Shown here in pieces: positions 8,872 to 18,965 of a stretch of DNA of 64,000 bases. The translations under genes and the position numbers were made by a program. The first letter of the stretch is position 1. The number at the start of each line of letters is the position of its first letter. The stretch is from Pseudomonas sp. S06B 330 (GTDB lineage Bacteria; Pseudomonadota; Gammaproteobacteria; Pseudomonadales; Pseudomonadaceae). The notes under the pieces were generated by a model. That model had not been told where the DNA came from. It made no database searches and saw only the letters and a list, made by a program, of their open reading frames with translations. The DNA is taken from assembly GCF_002845275.2 (NCBI RefSeq), contig NZ_CP088149.1:3654501-3718500 (forward strand). Direction: 5' to 3'.

Positions 8872-11800
8872 ATGGATAACCCTTGGCCACGCGCACTTGC
8901 ATCGCTTAAACGGCTATCGTCCATCCTACGTCGCTGGCCCCCTAAACCCCGCAGGTTTGAGTACGAAAGCCTACTGCGTTCAGAGTTGTTCAGCGCCGAA
9001 CAGATGGCCGAGCATGGGACCTACCTGGCCAGCCAGCACCGGCTCAGTCCGTTGTCTGCCGCCGATACCCTGCTCGCCCGCTTGGCGGACAACGAGTCCA
9101 CCCTCGCCACCACGTGTGCCGCGTTCGCCACGGCCCTGCCCACCTCAGGAAGGGTGACACCCGCGGCAGAATGGTTACTGGACAACTACTACCTGGTCGA
9201 AGCGCACATCCGCATTGCTAAGACGCATTTGCCGGCCGGCTACAGCCGCGAGCTGCCCCGCTTGGCCAATGGCCCGTCCAGCAATTTGCCGCGCGTCTAT
9301 GACATTGCCCTGGAGACCATCGCCCATGGTGATGGCCGCGTCGACGGCGAGAGCCTGAGCCGCTTCGTCGAGTGTTATCAGACCGTGACCCCACTGACCC
9401 TGGGTGAACTGTGGGCGATTCCGATCATGTTGCGCCTGGCACTGATCGAGAACCTGCGGCGCGTCGCCGCGCGGGTCATGGCCAACTGGGGCGACCGCAA
9501 CCTGGCCAACGACTGGGCCGATCGACTGAGCGAAATCGCTGAGCGCGACGTCAAGAATGTGGTCTTGGTGGTCGCTGACATGGCCCGCTCCAAACCACCG
9601 ATGACGGCTGGTTTCGTCGCCGAACTGGCCAGGCGCCTTCAGGGGCAGAGTGCCACTCTCAGCCAGCCGCTGGCGTGGGTCGAGCAGATGCTCGCCGAGT
9701 CCGGGCTCAGTATCGAACGTCAGGTGCAGCTTGATGCGCAGCAGCAGGCGGCGGACCAGGTATCGATCAGCAACAGCATCGGTAGTCTGCGCATGCTGTC
9801 GACCAGCGATTGGCGGGAGTTCGTCGAACGCTTGAGCCATGTCGAACGGATCCTCAGCCAGGACCCGGCAGCGGTCTATCCGCTCATGGACTTTGCCAGC
9901 CGCGATCATTATCGCCATGTCGTCGAACGTCTGGCACGCCACTGCGCGCACAACGAAGCGGGCATTGCCAAAATCGCCATCGAACTGGCCGGTGCCCCCG
10001 CCGCCGCTCTGGAGGCACCAGCAGATCATGTAGGTTTCTACCTGATCGGGCCGGGGCTGGCGCTGCTCGAACAACGCTTGGCGGCCACCGTGCCGCTTGG
10101 CGAACGCTGGCAACGGCTGTTGCGCAAAGCGCCCCTGAGTTTCTACTTGGGCCCAGTGGTGCTGCTCTCGTTGATCTTTGCTGGAGTCTTCCTCCGGGCG
10201 ATCTACGATGATGGCTGGTCCACGCCAGTGCTGGCAGGGCTCGCCGTACCCATCCTGTTGATGACCAGCCGCCTGGCAATTGGCCTGGTCAACTGGCTGG
10301 TGACACTGACTGTAGTGCCCTGCTTTTTGCCGCGCTTGGACTATCGCCAAGGGATCCCTGCCCAAGCCCGCAGCCTGGTTGCGATCCCTTGCCTGATGGC
10401 CAGCGCCCGTGATGTCGAGGAACTGGTCGAGGGGCTGGAGGTACGTTTTCTGGCCAACCGCGACGCGCACCTGCACTTCGCGCTCCTCAGTGATTTCATG
10501 GACGCTTCGCAGGCGGCGCTACCCGAGGATGACGCTTTACTGCAGTTGGCTGCCGAGCGGGTCGAAGCCTTGAACCATAAATACCCGGCCGCCGGGGCCG
10601 AACGGTTTTTCCTGTTGCATCGCCCAAGACGCTGGAACGCTGCGGAGCAGGTGTGGATGGGCTACGAGCGCAAGCGCGGCAAGCTCGCCGAGCTCAATGC
10701 CTTGCTACGAGGCAAGGGCCAGGATCGCTTTATGCTGATCGTCGGGGATGTCAGCAAACTGCGCGACGTTCAATACGTGATTACCTTGGACACCGATACG
10801 CAGTTGCCTCGTGATGCGGCGCGACAGTTCATCGGCGCTTTGCAACACCCGTTGAACCGCCCTCGTGTCAATCCGCAGACAGGGCGTATCAGCGCAGGCT
10901 ACGCCATTTTGCAGCCGCGGGTGGGCATCAGCCTGCCCAGCGCCTCGCGCTCGGCCTATGCCCGGCTATTCGGCAGTGATGCCGGCGTCGACCCCTACAC
11001 CCGTGCGGTTTCTGACGTTTATCAGGACCTGTTTCTGCAGGGCTCGTTCATTGGCAAGGGCATCTACAGCGTGGACGCGTTTGAACAGGCCCTGGACGGG
11101 TGTTTTGCCGAAAACCGCATTCTCAGTCATGACCTGATCGAGGGCTGTTACGCCCGTTGCGGACTGCTCAGCGATGTCGAACTGTTCGAGGAATATCCGG
11201 CGCATTACAGCGCAGACGTCAAGCGCCGCCACCGCTGGATACGCGGCGACTGGCAGTTGCTACTTTGGCTGCTGCCGTGGACCTCACCTGCGGCTGACGG
11301 ACTGGCATGCCAGCGGCTCAGCGCGCTTTCGCGCTGGAAAATCTTTGACAACTTGCGCCGGAGCCTTGAGCCGGCGGCCTTCCTATCGGTGCTGCTGTGG
11401 GGCTGGCTGGCGTCATCGGCACCGGTCCTGTGGATGCTGGCGGTGCTCGTGCTGTTACTATTCCAGCCGCTACTGAGTTCCGTGCTGGAGCTGCGCGCTA
11501 GAACCCTTGAGGTACCCCTGCACCAGCACCTTGCGGCGGCATTGCGCAGTTCGAGCCTGCACTTTCTTCGCGCCGGCCTTTCCCTGGCATGGTTGCCCTT
11601 CGAAGCCTATTACAGCCTGGATGCGGTAGCCCGAACCCTCTGGCGCATGGCTGTCAGTAAACGGCGGTTGCTGCAATGGAGCCCGTCGCGCGACGTGGAG
11701 CGCACCAGTGTCAACGACCTGTACGGTTTGTATCGGAGCCTGTGGATCGCGCCGGCGCTTGCGCTGTTACTGGTAGGTCTGCTGTCGGTCACCCCCCTAT

Positions 11801-14800
11801 TGCTGCTCCTCGCCTCGCCGGTTCTGCTGCTATGGCTGGCCAGCCCGGCACTGGCCTGGTGGCTCAGTCAAACAAGCACTGGCGCCGCCTTCAACCCTTC
11901 AACTGCAGACCTCGCCTTTTTGCGTCGCCTGGCTCGCCGCACCTGGGCCTTTTTCGATCAGTACCTGGGCCCCGACGATCACTGGCTACCGCCCGACAAC
12001 ATCCAGGAGGCGCCCTATGCCAACGTCGCCCACCGTACTTCACCGACCAACATGGGCATGGCGTTACTCTCACACCTGGCCGCACAGGATTTCGGCTACC
12101 TCAGTGCGGGGCGATTGCTTGAGCGCCTTACGCTGATGCTCGACAGCATGAGCCGCCTTGAACGTTACCAAGGCCACTTTTACAACTGGTACGACACCCA
12201 GACCCTTAAGCCCCTGTCGCCCTTGTACGTCTCGACCGTGGACAGTGGGAACCTGGTGGCCCTACTCCTGACGTTGAAGCCTGGGCTGCTGACACTGGCC
12301 GACAGCCCCTTACTCGACATACGACTGACGCGAGGACTTCTGGATGCGCTGGACGTATGGCTGCACGCCCTAGAAGACGAAGGCTCTAACGGTAGCGAGG
12401 CGCAATCCTTGTACGACGACACCTTGCAACTGCAGCAACTGCCAACCCTCTCGCCGGATCGCACCTCGCAGTTACTCAACCTGCTGCAGCGTGTTATTGC
12501 TCTGTCCAGCCCAGGCTCCACTGCCACCGAAGCGAACAGCGAAGCCGATTTCTGGCGCCAGGCCCTGCATGCGCAGAGTCTGGATCTGCAAGCTGAAGTC
12601 CTGCGCTTTGCGCTGCCACCTGGCGGTGATCCTGTCCTGAATACGCCCCAGAGCTGGCGGCAGTTGGCGCAACTGGAGCTCTGCGAGTGGCCCCCGGCCG
12701 ACCAGCCTGCTGTCGCCGCAGTCAAAGCACTGGCCCAGAATCGTATGGCTACCTGCTCGCGCCTGGCCAGCCAGATTGCAGTGATTGCGCAGATGGACTT
12801 CAGGTTCCTGTATGACGCCCAGCGCGATCTCTTCGTGATTGGCTACAACGCCGACGAGCATCGCCTCGATGCCGCCTTCTATGACTTACTCGCCTCAGAG
12901 ATGCGCCTGACCAACTTTGTGCTGATCGCTCAGGGCCAAGTGCCCCAGGACAGCTGGTTTGCCCTCGGCCGCTTGCTCACCAGCAATGCTGGGGTGCCGG
13001 TGCTGCTGTCCTGGTCAGGCTCGATGTTTGAGTACCTGATGCCCATGTTGGTGATGCCCAGCTACGAAGGCACCCTACTCGATCAGACCTGCCAGGCCGC
13101 CGTTACCCGGCAGATCGATTACGGCAATCAGTTAGATATTGTGTGGGGCGTGTCTGAGTCGGCCTATAACGCCCTCGATGCCCATTTCAATTATCAGTAC
13201 AGTGCCTTTGGCGTGCCGGGTCTGGGCCTTAAACGCGGCCTGGGAGAAGACCGGGTGGTGGCTCCTTACGCCAGCGCGTTGGCCTTGATGGTGGCACCGA
13301 CTGCCGCCTGCCATAACCTACAGCGCTTGGCCGCTCAAGGCTTGAGCGGACGCTTCGGGCTTTATGAGGCAGTCGATTACAGCGAAGCACGGTTGCCACC
13401 GGGACAAAGCGCGGTGATCGTGCGCTCGTTCATGGCGCATCATCAGGGCATGAGCTTCCTCGCCCTTACCTCACTGCTGTTGGACAGGCCGATGCAGCGC
13501 CGCTTCGAATCCGACCCGCAGTTTCAGGCCAGTGTTCTGTTGCTGCAGGAGCGGGTGCCAAAAACGGCTGCACAATACCTGCACGCGTCCCAGGCACCAC
13601 CAACAGATGAGACAGTGAAAGCCAACGAGACCCGTTTGCGAGTCTTCAGCGAGCCGGATCGACGGCACCCGGCCGTGCAATTACTGTCCAATGGCCGCTA
13701 CCATGTAATGGTCAACAGCGCAGGCGGTGGTTACAGCCGTTGCAATGACCTGGCCGTGACGCGTTGGCGTGAGGATATCGCCAGTGACAACCTGGGAATA
13801 TTCTGTTACTTGCGCGACGTGGCCAGCGGTGTCTATTGGTCTACCGCCCATCAGCCGACCCTGCACAAGCCTAAGAGCCAGGAAGCAATCTTTAGTGATG
13901 CCCGGGCAGAGTTCAAGGTGCGTGAGCATGACTTCGATTGCCACACTGAGATTGTCGTATCTCCTGAAGACGACATCGAGCTGCGCCGCCTGCATCTGAC
14001 CAATCATGCAGGTACTCGCCGCACGCTGGAGCTGACCAGTTACGCCGAGGTGGTACTGGCGCCAGCCATCAGCGACGCACTGCACCCGGCCTTCAGCAAG
14101 CTCTTTGTACAGACCGAACTGCTACCCGCGCTGCAAGCGATCATGTGCAGCCGCCGCCCGCGTTCGCAGCAGGAGCCCGCGCCGTGGATGTGTCATCTGC
14201 TGGCAGCCCATGGTGTCGACATTGATACCATTTCCTATGAAACCGATCGCGCCCGGTTCATCGGCCGGGGCCGTACCCTGGTCGCCCCGGCGGCCTTGGC
14301 ACCAGAGCATGTACAACTCAGTGGCAGCGCCGGTGCGGTTCTCGACCCGATCGTCTCGATCCGTTGTCGTATCAGCCTGGAGCCTGGACAAACGGCGACC
14401 ATCGACTTGGTCACCGGCGTAGCCAGCAGCCGTGAAGCCTGCCTGCAACAGATTGCCAAGTACCGCGACCGTCATCTGGCCGATCGGGTCTTCGACCTGG
14501 CCTGGACCCATAGCCAGGTGCTGCTGCGTCAGCTCAACGGATCGTTGACCGATGCGCGACTGTTCGAGCAGATGGCCGCCTCGCTGATTTACGCCAACGC
14601 CACCCTGCGGGCCAACAGTACCCTGCTGGCCAGCAACCGGCGTAATCAGTCCGGTCTCTGGGGCCAGGCGATTTCTGGCGATCTGCCGATTGTGCTGGTG
14701 CAAATCAGCGATCCTGGCAACATCCAGTTGGTTAAGCAGATGGTCAATGCCCATGCCTACTGGCGGCAAAAAGGTCTGGTGGTCGATCTGGTGATCTGGA

Positions 14801-17514
14801 ACGAAGACCAGGCCGGCTACCGCCAGCAGCTGCAGGAGCTGATCATGGGCGTGGTGACCTCTGGCAGCGAAGCCGCCCTGCTCGACCGCCCCGGCGGTCT
14901 GTTCGTACGCCCGGCACAGCAGCTGTCCAGCGAGGACCGGACCTTGATGCTCGCGGCTGCGCGGCTGGTGCTAAGCGACGGCCACGGCAGCCTTTCCGAA
15001 CAATTGCACCGGCACCGTGCCGAACACTTACTGGCGGCGTTCAAACCCACCCCTTCCTTCAGTGCGCCACCCAAAGCAACGCCCAAACAAGAGCGCCAAC
15101 CGACGCTGAAACTCGCCAACCCCTATGGCGGTTTCAGTGCCGATGGCAGCGAGTACATCATGCCGCTGGTGTCCGGTCGGCCGACGCCAGCACCGTGGAT
15201 CAATGTTCTGGCCAATCCCCAGTTCGGCAGCATCGTGTCGGAGGCTGGCAGTGCCTACACGTGGAGTGAAAATGCGCATGAATTCCGACTCACGCCCTGG
15301 CACAACGACCCGGTAAGCGATCCCAGTGGCGAAGCCTTGTACCTGCGCGACGAGGACAGCGGTCAATATTGGTCACCCACCCCGCAACCCTGCCCGGGCC
15401 CAGGCACTTATCGCACCCGTCACGGCTTTGGCTATAGTGTCTTCGAGTATGTCGATGACGGTTTGAGCTGCGAGCTGTGGGTTTTTGTCGCGCTGGACGC
15501 GCCGGTCAAATTCTCCCGGCTCAAGGTGACTAACACCAGCGGACGCATACGGCGGCTGTCGGCAACCTGCTTTGTGGAATGGGTGCTGGGCGACCTGCGC
15601 AGCAAGTCGGCCATGCATGTGGTCAGTGAAGCGGACCCCTTCAGCGGTGCGCTGTTCGCACGCAATGCCTATTCCATCGAGTTTTCCGAGCGAGTGGCGT
15701 TTCTCGACAGTGATTTGCCATACCGCAGTATCACCTGCGACCGCAGTGAGTTCCTGGGACGCAACGGCACGTTGCAGTCACCCGCCGCCTTGAGCCGGGC
15801 GCGGCTGTCCGGCCGCACAGGTGGAGGGCTGGACCCCTGTGCAGCCCTGCAGGTCAGCCTGACACTGGACGATGGCGAAAGCCGTGACGTGGTGTTCCGT
15901 TTAGGCGCCGAACAAGACGCCACCGCAGCCACCCGCCGTGTCCAGCAATATCGCGGACTGCGAGCAGCAACCGTGGAATTGGAACGGGTGCGAGCGTACT
16001 GGCGCCATACGCTGGATAGCGTGCGCATCGAAACCCCGGAGCCAGCGCTGGACGTCCTCACCAATGGCTGGTTGATGTACCAAGTGATTGCCTGCCGCTT
16101 TCAGGCGCGCAGTGGCTTCTATCAATCAGGTGGCGCCATCGGCTTTCGCGACCAGTTGCAAGACAGCATGGCCATGCTCTACGCCGATCCGGCAGGTGCA
16201 CGTCAGCACTTACTGGTGTGCGCCGCCCATCAATATGCCGAAGGCGACGTGCAGCACTGGTGGCATCCACCGCTGCAGCGCGGGGTGCGCACCCGCTGCT
16301 CCGATGACCTGCTGTGGCTGCCGCTGGCCACCAGCCGGTACCTGCAGATTACCGGCGACAGCAGCGTACTGGACGAACAGGTCGGTTATCTCGAAGGCCG
16401 CCTGCTGAATGCCGCGGAGGAGTCTTACTACGACTTGCCCGGCCGTTCGCCGTTGGTTGAGAGCCTCTATCACCATTGTCAGCGCGCCTTGCGCCAGGGG
16501 CTCAAATGCGGGCGCCATGGCGTGCCGCTGATCGGCAGTGGCGACTGGAACGACGGCATGAATCGGGTGGGTGAACAGGGACAAGGCGAATCAGTCTGGC
16601 TGGGGTTCTTCGGCATCGAGGTGCTCCAGCAATTCGCCGGTACCGCCGAGCGCCACGGTGATAGTGAATTCGCATTGCACTGCACCCGGCAGGCAGTGAC
16701 CCTGGCCGCCAACCTTGAAGCACATGCCTGGGATGGAGGCTGGTACCGCCGTGCCTGGTTCGATGATGGTCAGCTGCTGGGCTCAGCGAGCAACGAGGAA
16801 TGCCGGATCGACTCCATTGCCCAGAGCTGGGCGGTGCTGTCCCAGGCCGCCCCTTTGCAACGCAGCCGCATGGCCATGAGCGCCGTGGATCGGTACCTGG
16901 TACGTCGCGATATTGGCATTGTGCAACTGCTGGATCCGCCCTTCGACAATGGCGCGCTCGAGCCTGGCTATATCAAGGGGTATGTACCGGGTGTGCGCGA
17001 GAACGGCGGGCAATACAGCCACGCTGCGGTGTGGGCCAGCATGGCTTTCGCCCGTCTGGGCGACAGGGCCAAGGCCTGGGAACTGCTGCGCCTGATCAAC
17101 CCGGTTCGCCAGGGCGCTGAAGGTTTGATCGACACCTATAGGGTCGAGCCCTACGTGATGGCCGCCGATGTCTATGCGGTACCACCCCATGCCGGGCGAG
17201 GAGGTTGGAGTTGGTACACGGGTTCGGCAGGCTGGATGTACCGACTGATCGTGGAGGACCTGCTGGGACTACAGCGTACTGGCGATACCTTGCGCCTCCT
17301 GCCGCTGTTGCCGGCTGACTGGCCTGGTTACACCCTCCACTACCGCTTCGGTACTACGTACTATCACATTGAGGTGATCAACGGTGCAGGCGACGAATTG
17401 AAGTTGAGCCTTGATGGGGTAATGCTCACCGAGCCATTGCTGCAGTTGCACGATGATGGCCAACAACATCGCGTCATTGCCCGATATCAGGGATGCGTTG
17501 TACCGGTGCCTTAG
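8872..17514 (+). CDS. Cyclic beta-1,2-glucan synthase-type protein, 2880 aa (GT84 + GH94)
   Basis: Giant membrane enzyme with the architecture of rhizobial NdvB/ChvB and Brucella Cgs. These use UDP-glucose to build a protein-linked beta-1,2-glucan, trim its length by phosphorolysis and cyclise it. Membrane segments lie at about 420-485, 825-865 and 935-995. Between the first two is the GT84 glycosyltransferase, with D640-T-D642 (DTDTQLPRD) and the acceptor-site RHRW at residues 786-789. A glucoamylase-like domain follows (about 1090-1600). The C-terminal third holds tandem GH94-type modules with GDWNDGMN and catalytic Asp2561. The length matches the 2,800-2,870 of the known enzymes and no frameshift is seen. 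It is not the shorter NdvB of P. aeruginosa. AAGGA precedes the ATG. The product may be linear or cyclic; sequence alone cannot decide. Confidence 0.9.
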   Translation: MDNPWPRALASLKRLSSILRRWPPKPRRFEYESLLRSELFSAEQMAEHGTYLASQHRLSPLSAADTLLARLADNESTLATTCAAFATALPTSGRVTPAAEWLLDNYYLVEAHIRIAKTHLPAGYSRELPRLANGPSSNLPRVYDIALETIAHGDGRVDGESLSRFVECYQTVTPLTLGELWAIPIMLRLALIENLRRVAARVMANWGDRNLANDWADRLSEIAERDVKNVVLVVADMARSKPPMTAGFVAELARRLQGQSATLSQPLAWVEQMLAESGLSIERQVQLDAQQQAADQVSISNSIGSLRMLSTSDWREFVERLSHVERILSQDPAAVYPLMDFASRDHYRHVVERLARHCAHNEAGIAKIAIELAGAPAAALEAPADHVGFYLIGPGLALLEQRLAATVPLGERWQRLLRKAPLSFYLGPVVLLSLIFAGVFLRAIYDDGWSTPVLAGLAVPILLMTSRLAIGLVNWLVTLTVVPCFLPRLDYRQGIPAQARSLVAIPCLMASARDVEELVEGLEVRFLANRDAHLHFALLSDFMDASQAALPEDDALLQLAAERVEALNHKYPAAGAERFFLLHRPRRWNAAEQVWMGYERKRGKLAELNALLRGKGQDRFMLIVGDVSKLRDVQYVITLDTDTQLPRDAARQFIGALQHPLNRPRVNPQTGRISAGYAILQPRVGISLPSASRSAYARLFGSDAGVDPYTRAVSDVYQDLFLQGSFIGKGIYSVDAFEQALDGCFAENRILSHDLIEGCYARCGLLSDVELFEEYPAHYSADVKRRHRWIRGDWQLLLWLLPWTSPAADGLACQRLSALSRWKIFDNLRRSLEPAAFLSVLLWGWLASSAPVLWMLAVLVLLLFQPLLSSVLELRARTLEVPLHQHLAAALRSSSLHFLRAGLSLAWLPFEAYYSLDAVARTLWRMAVSKRRLLQWSPSRDVERTSVNDLYGLYRSLWIAPALALLLVGLLSVTPLLLLLASPVLLLWLASPALAWWLSQTSTGAAFNPSTADLAFLRRLARRTWAFFDQYLGPDDHWLPPDNIQEAPYANVAHRTSPTNMGMALLSHLAAQDFGYLSAGRLLERLTLMLDSMSRLERYQGHFYNWYDTQTLKPLSPLYVSTVDSGNLVALLLTLKPGLLTLADSPLLDIRLTRGLLDALDVWLHALEDEGSNGSEAQSLYDDTLQLQQLPTLSPDRTSQLLNLLQRVIALSSPGSTATEANSEADFWRQALHAQSLDLQAEVLRFALPPGGDPVLNTPQSWRQLAQLELCEWPPADQPAVAAVKALAQNRMATCSRLASQIAVIAQMDFRFLYDAQRDLFVIGYNADEHRLDAAFYDLLASEMRLTNFVLIAQGQVPQDSWFALGRLLTSNAGVPVLLSWSGSMFEYLMPMLVMPSYEGTLLDQTCQAAVTRQIDYGNQLDIVWGVSESAYNALDAHFNYQYSAFGVPGLGLKRGLGEDRVVAPYASALALMVAPTAACHNLQRLAAQGLSGRFGLYEAVDYSEARLPPGQSAVIVRSFMAHHQGMSFLALTSLLLDRPMQRRFESDPQFQASVLLLQERVPKTAAQYLHASQAPPTDETVKANETRLRVFSEPDRRHPAVQLLSNGRYHVMVNSAGGGYSRCNDLAVTRWREDIASDNLGIFCYLRDVASGVYWSTAHQPTLHKPKSQEAIFSDARAEFKVREHDFDCHTEIVVSPEDDIELRRLHLTNHAGTRRTLELTSYAEVVLAPAISDALHPAFSKLFVQTELLPALQAIMCSRRPRSQQEPAPWMCHLLAAHGVDIDTISYETDRARFIGRGRTLVAPAALAPEHVQLSGSAGAVLDPIVSIRCRISLEPGQTATIDLVTGVASSREACLQQIAKYRDRHLADRVFDLAWTHSQVLLRQLNGSLTDARLFEQMAASLIYANATLRANSTLLASNRRNQSGLWGQAISGDLPIVLVQISDPGNIQLVKQMVNAHAYWRQKGLVVDLVIWNEDQAGYRQQLQELIMGVVTSGSEAALLDRPGGLFVRPAQQLSSEDRTLMLAAARLVLSDGHGSLSEQLHRHRAEHLLAAFKPTPSFSAPPKATPKQERQPTLKLANPYGGFSADGSEYIMPLVSGRPTPAPWINVLANPQFGSIVSEAGSAYTWSENAHEFRLTPWHNDPVSDPSGEALYLRDEDSGQYWSPTPQPCPGPGTYRTRHGFGYSVFEYVDDGLSCELWVFVALDAPVKFSRLKVTNTSGRIRRLSATCFVEWVLGDLRSKSAMHVVSEADPFSGALFARNAYSIEFSERVAFLDSDLPYRSITCDRSEFLGRNGTLQSPAALSRARLSGRTGGGLDPCAALQVSLTLDDGESRDVVFRLGAEQDATAATRRVQQYRGLRAATVELERVRAYWRHTLDSVRIETPEPALDVLTNGWLMYQVIACRFQARSGFYQSGGAIGFRDQLQDSMAMLYADPAGARQHLLVCAAHQYAEGDVQHWWHPPLQRGVRTRCSDDLLWLPLATSRYLQITGDSSVLDEQVGYLEGRLLNAAEESYYDLPGRSPLVESLYHHCQRALRQGLKCGRHGVPLIGSGDWNDGMNRVGEQGQGESVWLGFFGIEVLQQFAGTAERHGDSEFALHCTRQAVTLAANLEAHAWDGGWYRRAWFDDGQLLGSASNEECRIDSIAQSWAVLSQAAPLQRSRMAMSAVDRYLVRRDIGIVQLLDPPFDNGALEPGYIKGYVPGVRENGGQYSHAAVWASMAFARLGDRAKAWELLRLINPVRQGAEGLIDTYRVEPYVMAADVYAVPPHAGRGGWSWYTGSAGWMYRLIVEDLLGLQRTGDTLRLLPLLPADWPGYTLHYRFGTTYYHIEVINGAGDELKLSLDGVMLTEPLLQLHDDGQQHRVIARYQGCVVPVP

Positions 17515-17750
17515 GTCTGAAGTTCGCTGTTGTTGAAGTCCTCCAGCACCTGGGAGGCGTGGATAAGATTCCTTCCGGTGGCAAAGAAGTCCGCATAACG
17601 GTCACGGTGCCTTATTGATGCGCTACGGTGGATCAGCGTGCGGGTGTTGACCGGGCGGCTGTCGCGCTGGATCACCCGAATCACATTGCCGGTGTCCCGA
17701 GCGATGACGAAATAGAACGGGTTCATAGGCGTGTCCCAATCATGATTCAT
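17511..17750 (-). CDS. Small protein of unknown function, 79 aa
   Basis: Not recognised. It has no signal peptide or membrane segment and is rich in Arg and His, with a strand-like opening (FYFVIARDTGNVIRVIQRD). Its ATG overlaps the stop of the preceding small gene as ATGA (17747-17750), a classic coupling overlap, which supports both genes being real. A second ATG eight codons in is also possible. Its last four bases overlap the stop of the giant glucan synthase gene on the other strand. Confidence 0.55.
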   Translation of the reverse strand: MNHDWDTPMNPFYFVIARDTGNVIRVIQRDSRPVNTRTLIHRSASIRHRDRYADFFATGRNLIHASQVLEDFNNSELQT

Positions 17751-17932
17751 AGCCGTGGCCGTGGCCGCTCGCGGCGAGGGGGTTCGTTACCACTCTGAGT
17801 GGAAGGCAGCGGCTCATTGGCGGATTGTCCGCGATTGAATACATACTCGCCGGGAATGGGCAGGGATTGAGGGTGGCGGGCAAGGGGTTTGCCTGGCCCC
17901 AGGACCCGGTTCGGATCGTTGTATCTGTTCAT
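17747..17932 (-). CDS. Small protein of unknown function, 61 aa
   Basis: Not recognised. It is Pro-, Arg- and Asn-rich and probably disordered, starting MNRYNDPNRVLGPGKPLARH and containing PIPGEYVFNRGQ. The ATG at 17932 is chosen because CGGAGAT lies just upstream; eight further codons upstream are open. It is followed by a second small gene with an ATGA overlap, forming a two-gene unit divergent from the first Crp-fold regulator. Confidence 0.55.
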   Translation of the reverse strand: MNRYNDPNRVLGPGKPLARHPQSLPIPGEYVFNRGQSANEPLPSTQSGNEPPRRERPRPRL

Positions 17933-18112
17933 GGTGATCTCCGGAGTTCGCCGCAATAAAGCGTGCGTTTCCTCTGGATCATCGTGGATCGGCGCCTGCG
18001 AGTCGGTGCGCCAGACCGCTTAGCGCAGCGATCCGTCCGGCGCGATAACGCCACCACCGGCATTGGAGTAGTCTTGGGGTATCAGCCAACTGAATCTCGC
18101 AGGGTGGTGAAT

Positions 18113-18856
18113 ATGCCTGCTGCACCCGAGCCGCGCCACAACCACCTGCTGGCAGCGCTCTCCCTGCCAGCGCTGGAGCGCTTGCAACCGCACTTAGAGC
18201 TGGCGCCCCTGCCCTTGGGAAAAGTGCTCTACGAATCCGGCGATGCCTTGCGCCACGTCTACTTTCCCACCGACTCCATCGTCTCTCTGCTGTATGTCAT
18301 GGAGAACGGTGCTTCAGCGGAGATTTCCGTGGTAGGCAATGAGGGGCTGATCGGCATCGCAGTGTTTATGGGCGGTGAAAGCACGCCAAGTCGTGCAATT
18401 GTTCAAAGTGCCGGGTATGCCTACCGCTTGCCGGGGCAACGTCTCAAAGACGAATTCAATCGCCATGGCGAGCTGCTGCTGTTGATGTTGCGCTACACCC
18501 AGGCACTGATCACGCAAATGGCGCAGACGGCCGTCTGCAACCGTCATCACTCCATCGACCAGCAACTGTGCCGTTGGTTGCTGTTGTCGTTGGACCGTCT
18601 GCAAGGTGATCAACTTTGCATGACCCAGGAACTGATCGCCAACATGCTGGGGGTTCGCCGCGAAGGGGTAACCGACGCTGCTGGCAAGCTGCAGCGCCTG
18701 GGTGTCATCGAATACAGTCGCGGGCATATCAAGGTGCTGGACAGGGACCGCCTGGAACAGCTCAGTTGCGAATGCTACGCCGTGGTGAAGAAGGAAACCG
18801 AGCGTCTGCTGCCCTATTTACCCCCATGCCCTCCCTCTGGCGGACTGGCCAGCTAG
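18113..18856 (+). CDS. Crp/Fnr-superfamily transcription regulator (first of tandem pair)
   Basis: 247 residues: an N-terminal cyclic-nucleotide-binding-like beta-roll (about 25-130) and a C-terminal winged helix with the recognition region ELIANMLGVRREGVTDAAG. It lacks the Arg-Ser cAMP contact pattern of Crp and the N-terminal Cys cluster of Fnr, so it probably senses something else or nothing. AGGGTGGTGA precedes the ATG. A paralogue follows after 109 bp on the same strand. The target genes are unknown; the adjacent small-gene pair is divergent and is a natural candidate for control. Confidence 0.82.
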   Translation: MPAAPEPRHNHLLAALSLPALERLQPHLELAPLPLGKVLYESGDALRHVYFPTDSIVSLLYVMENGASAEISVVGNEGLIGIAVFMGGESTPSRAIVQSAGYAYRLPGQRLKDEFNRHGELLLLMLRYTQALITQMAQTAVCNRHHSIDQQLCRWLLLSLDRLQGDQLCMTQELIANMLGVRREGVTDAAGKLQRLGVIEYSRGHIKVLDRDRLEQLSCECYAVVKKETERLLPYLPPCPPSGGLAS

Positions 18857-18965
18857 GTGCTCTAGCGAACAGACTCCTGACCATGCAGCCCTCACACTAT
18901 TGCATAGGGCGGCAAGGTACCGGTCGTCACCCTGTCCACTATTCTCGGTGCCTCAGGAATTGCAC

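Noticed and set aside
9175..10476. 433-codon minus-strand frame inside the glucan synthase gene
   Set aside because: Shadow frame, no motifs.
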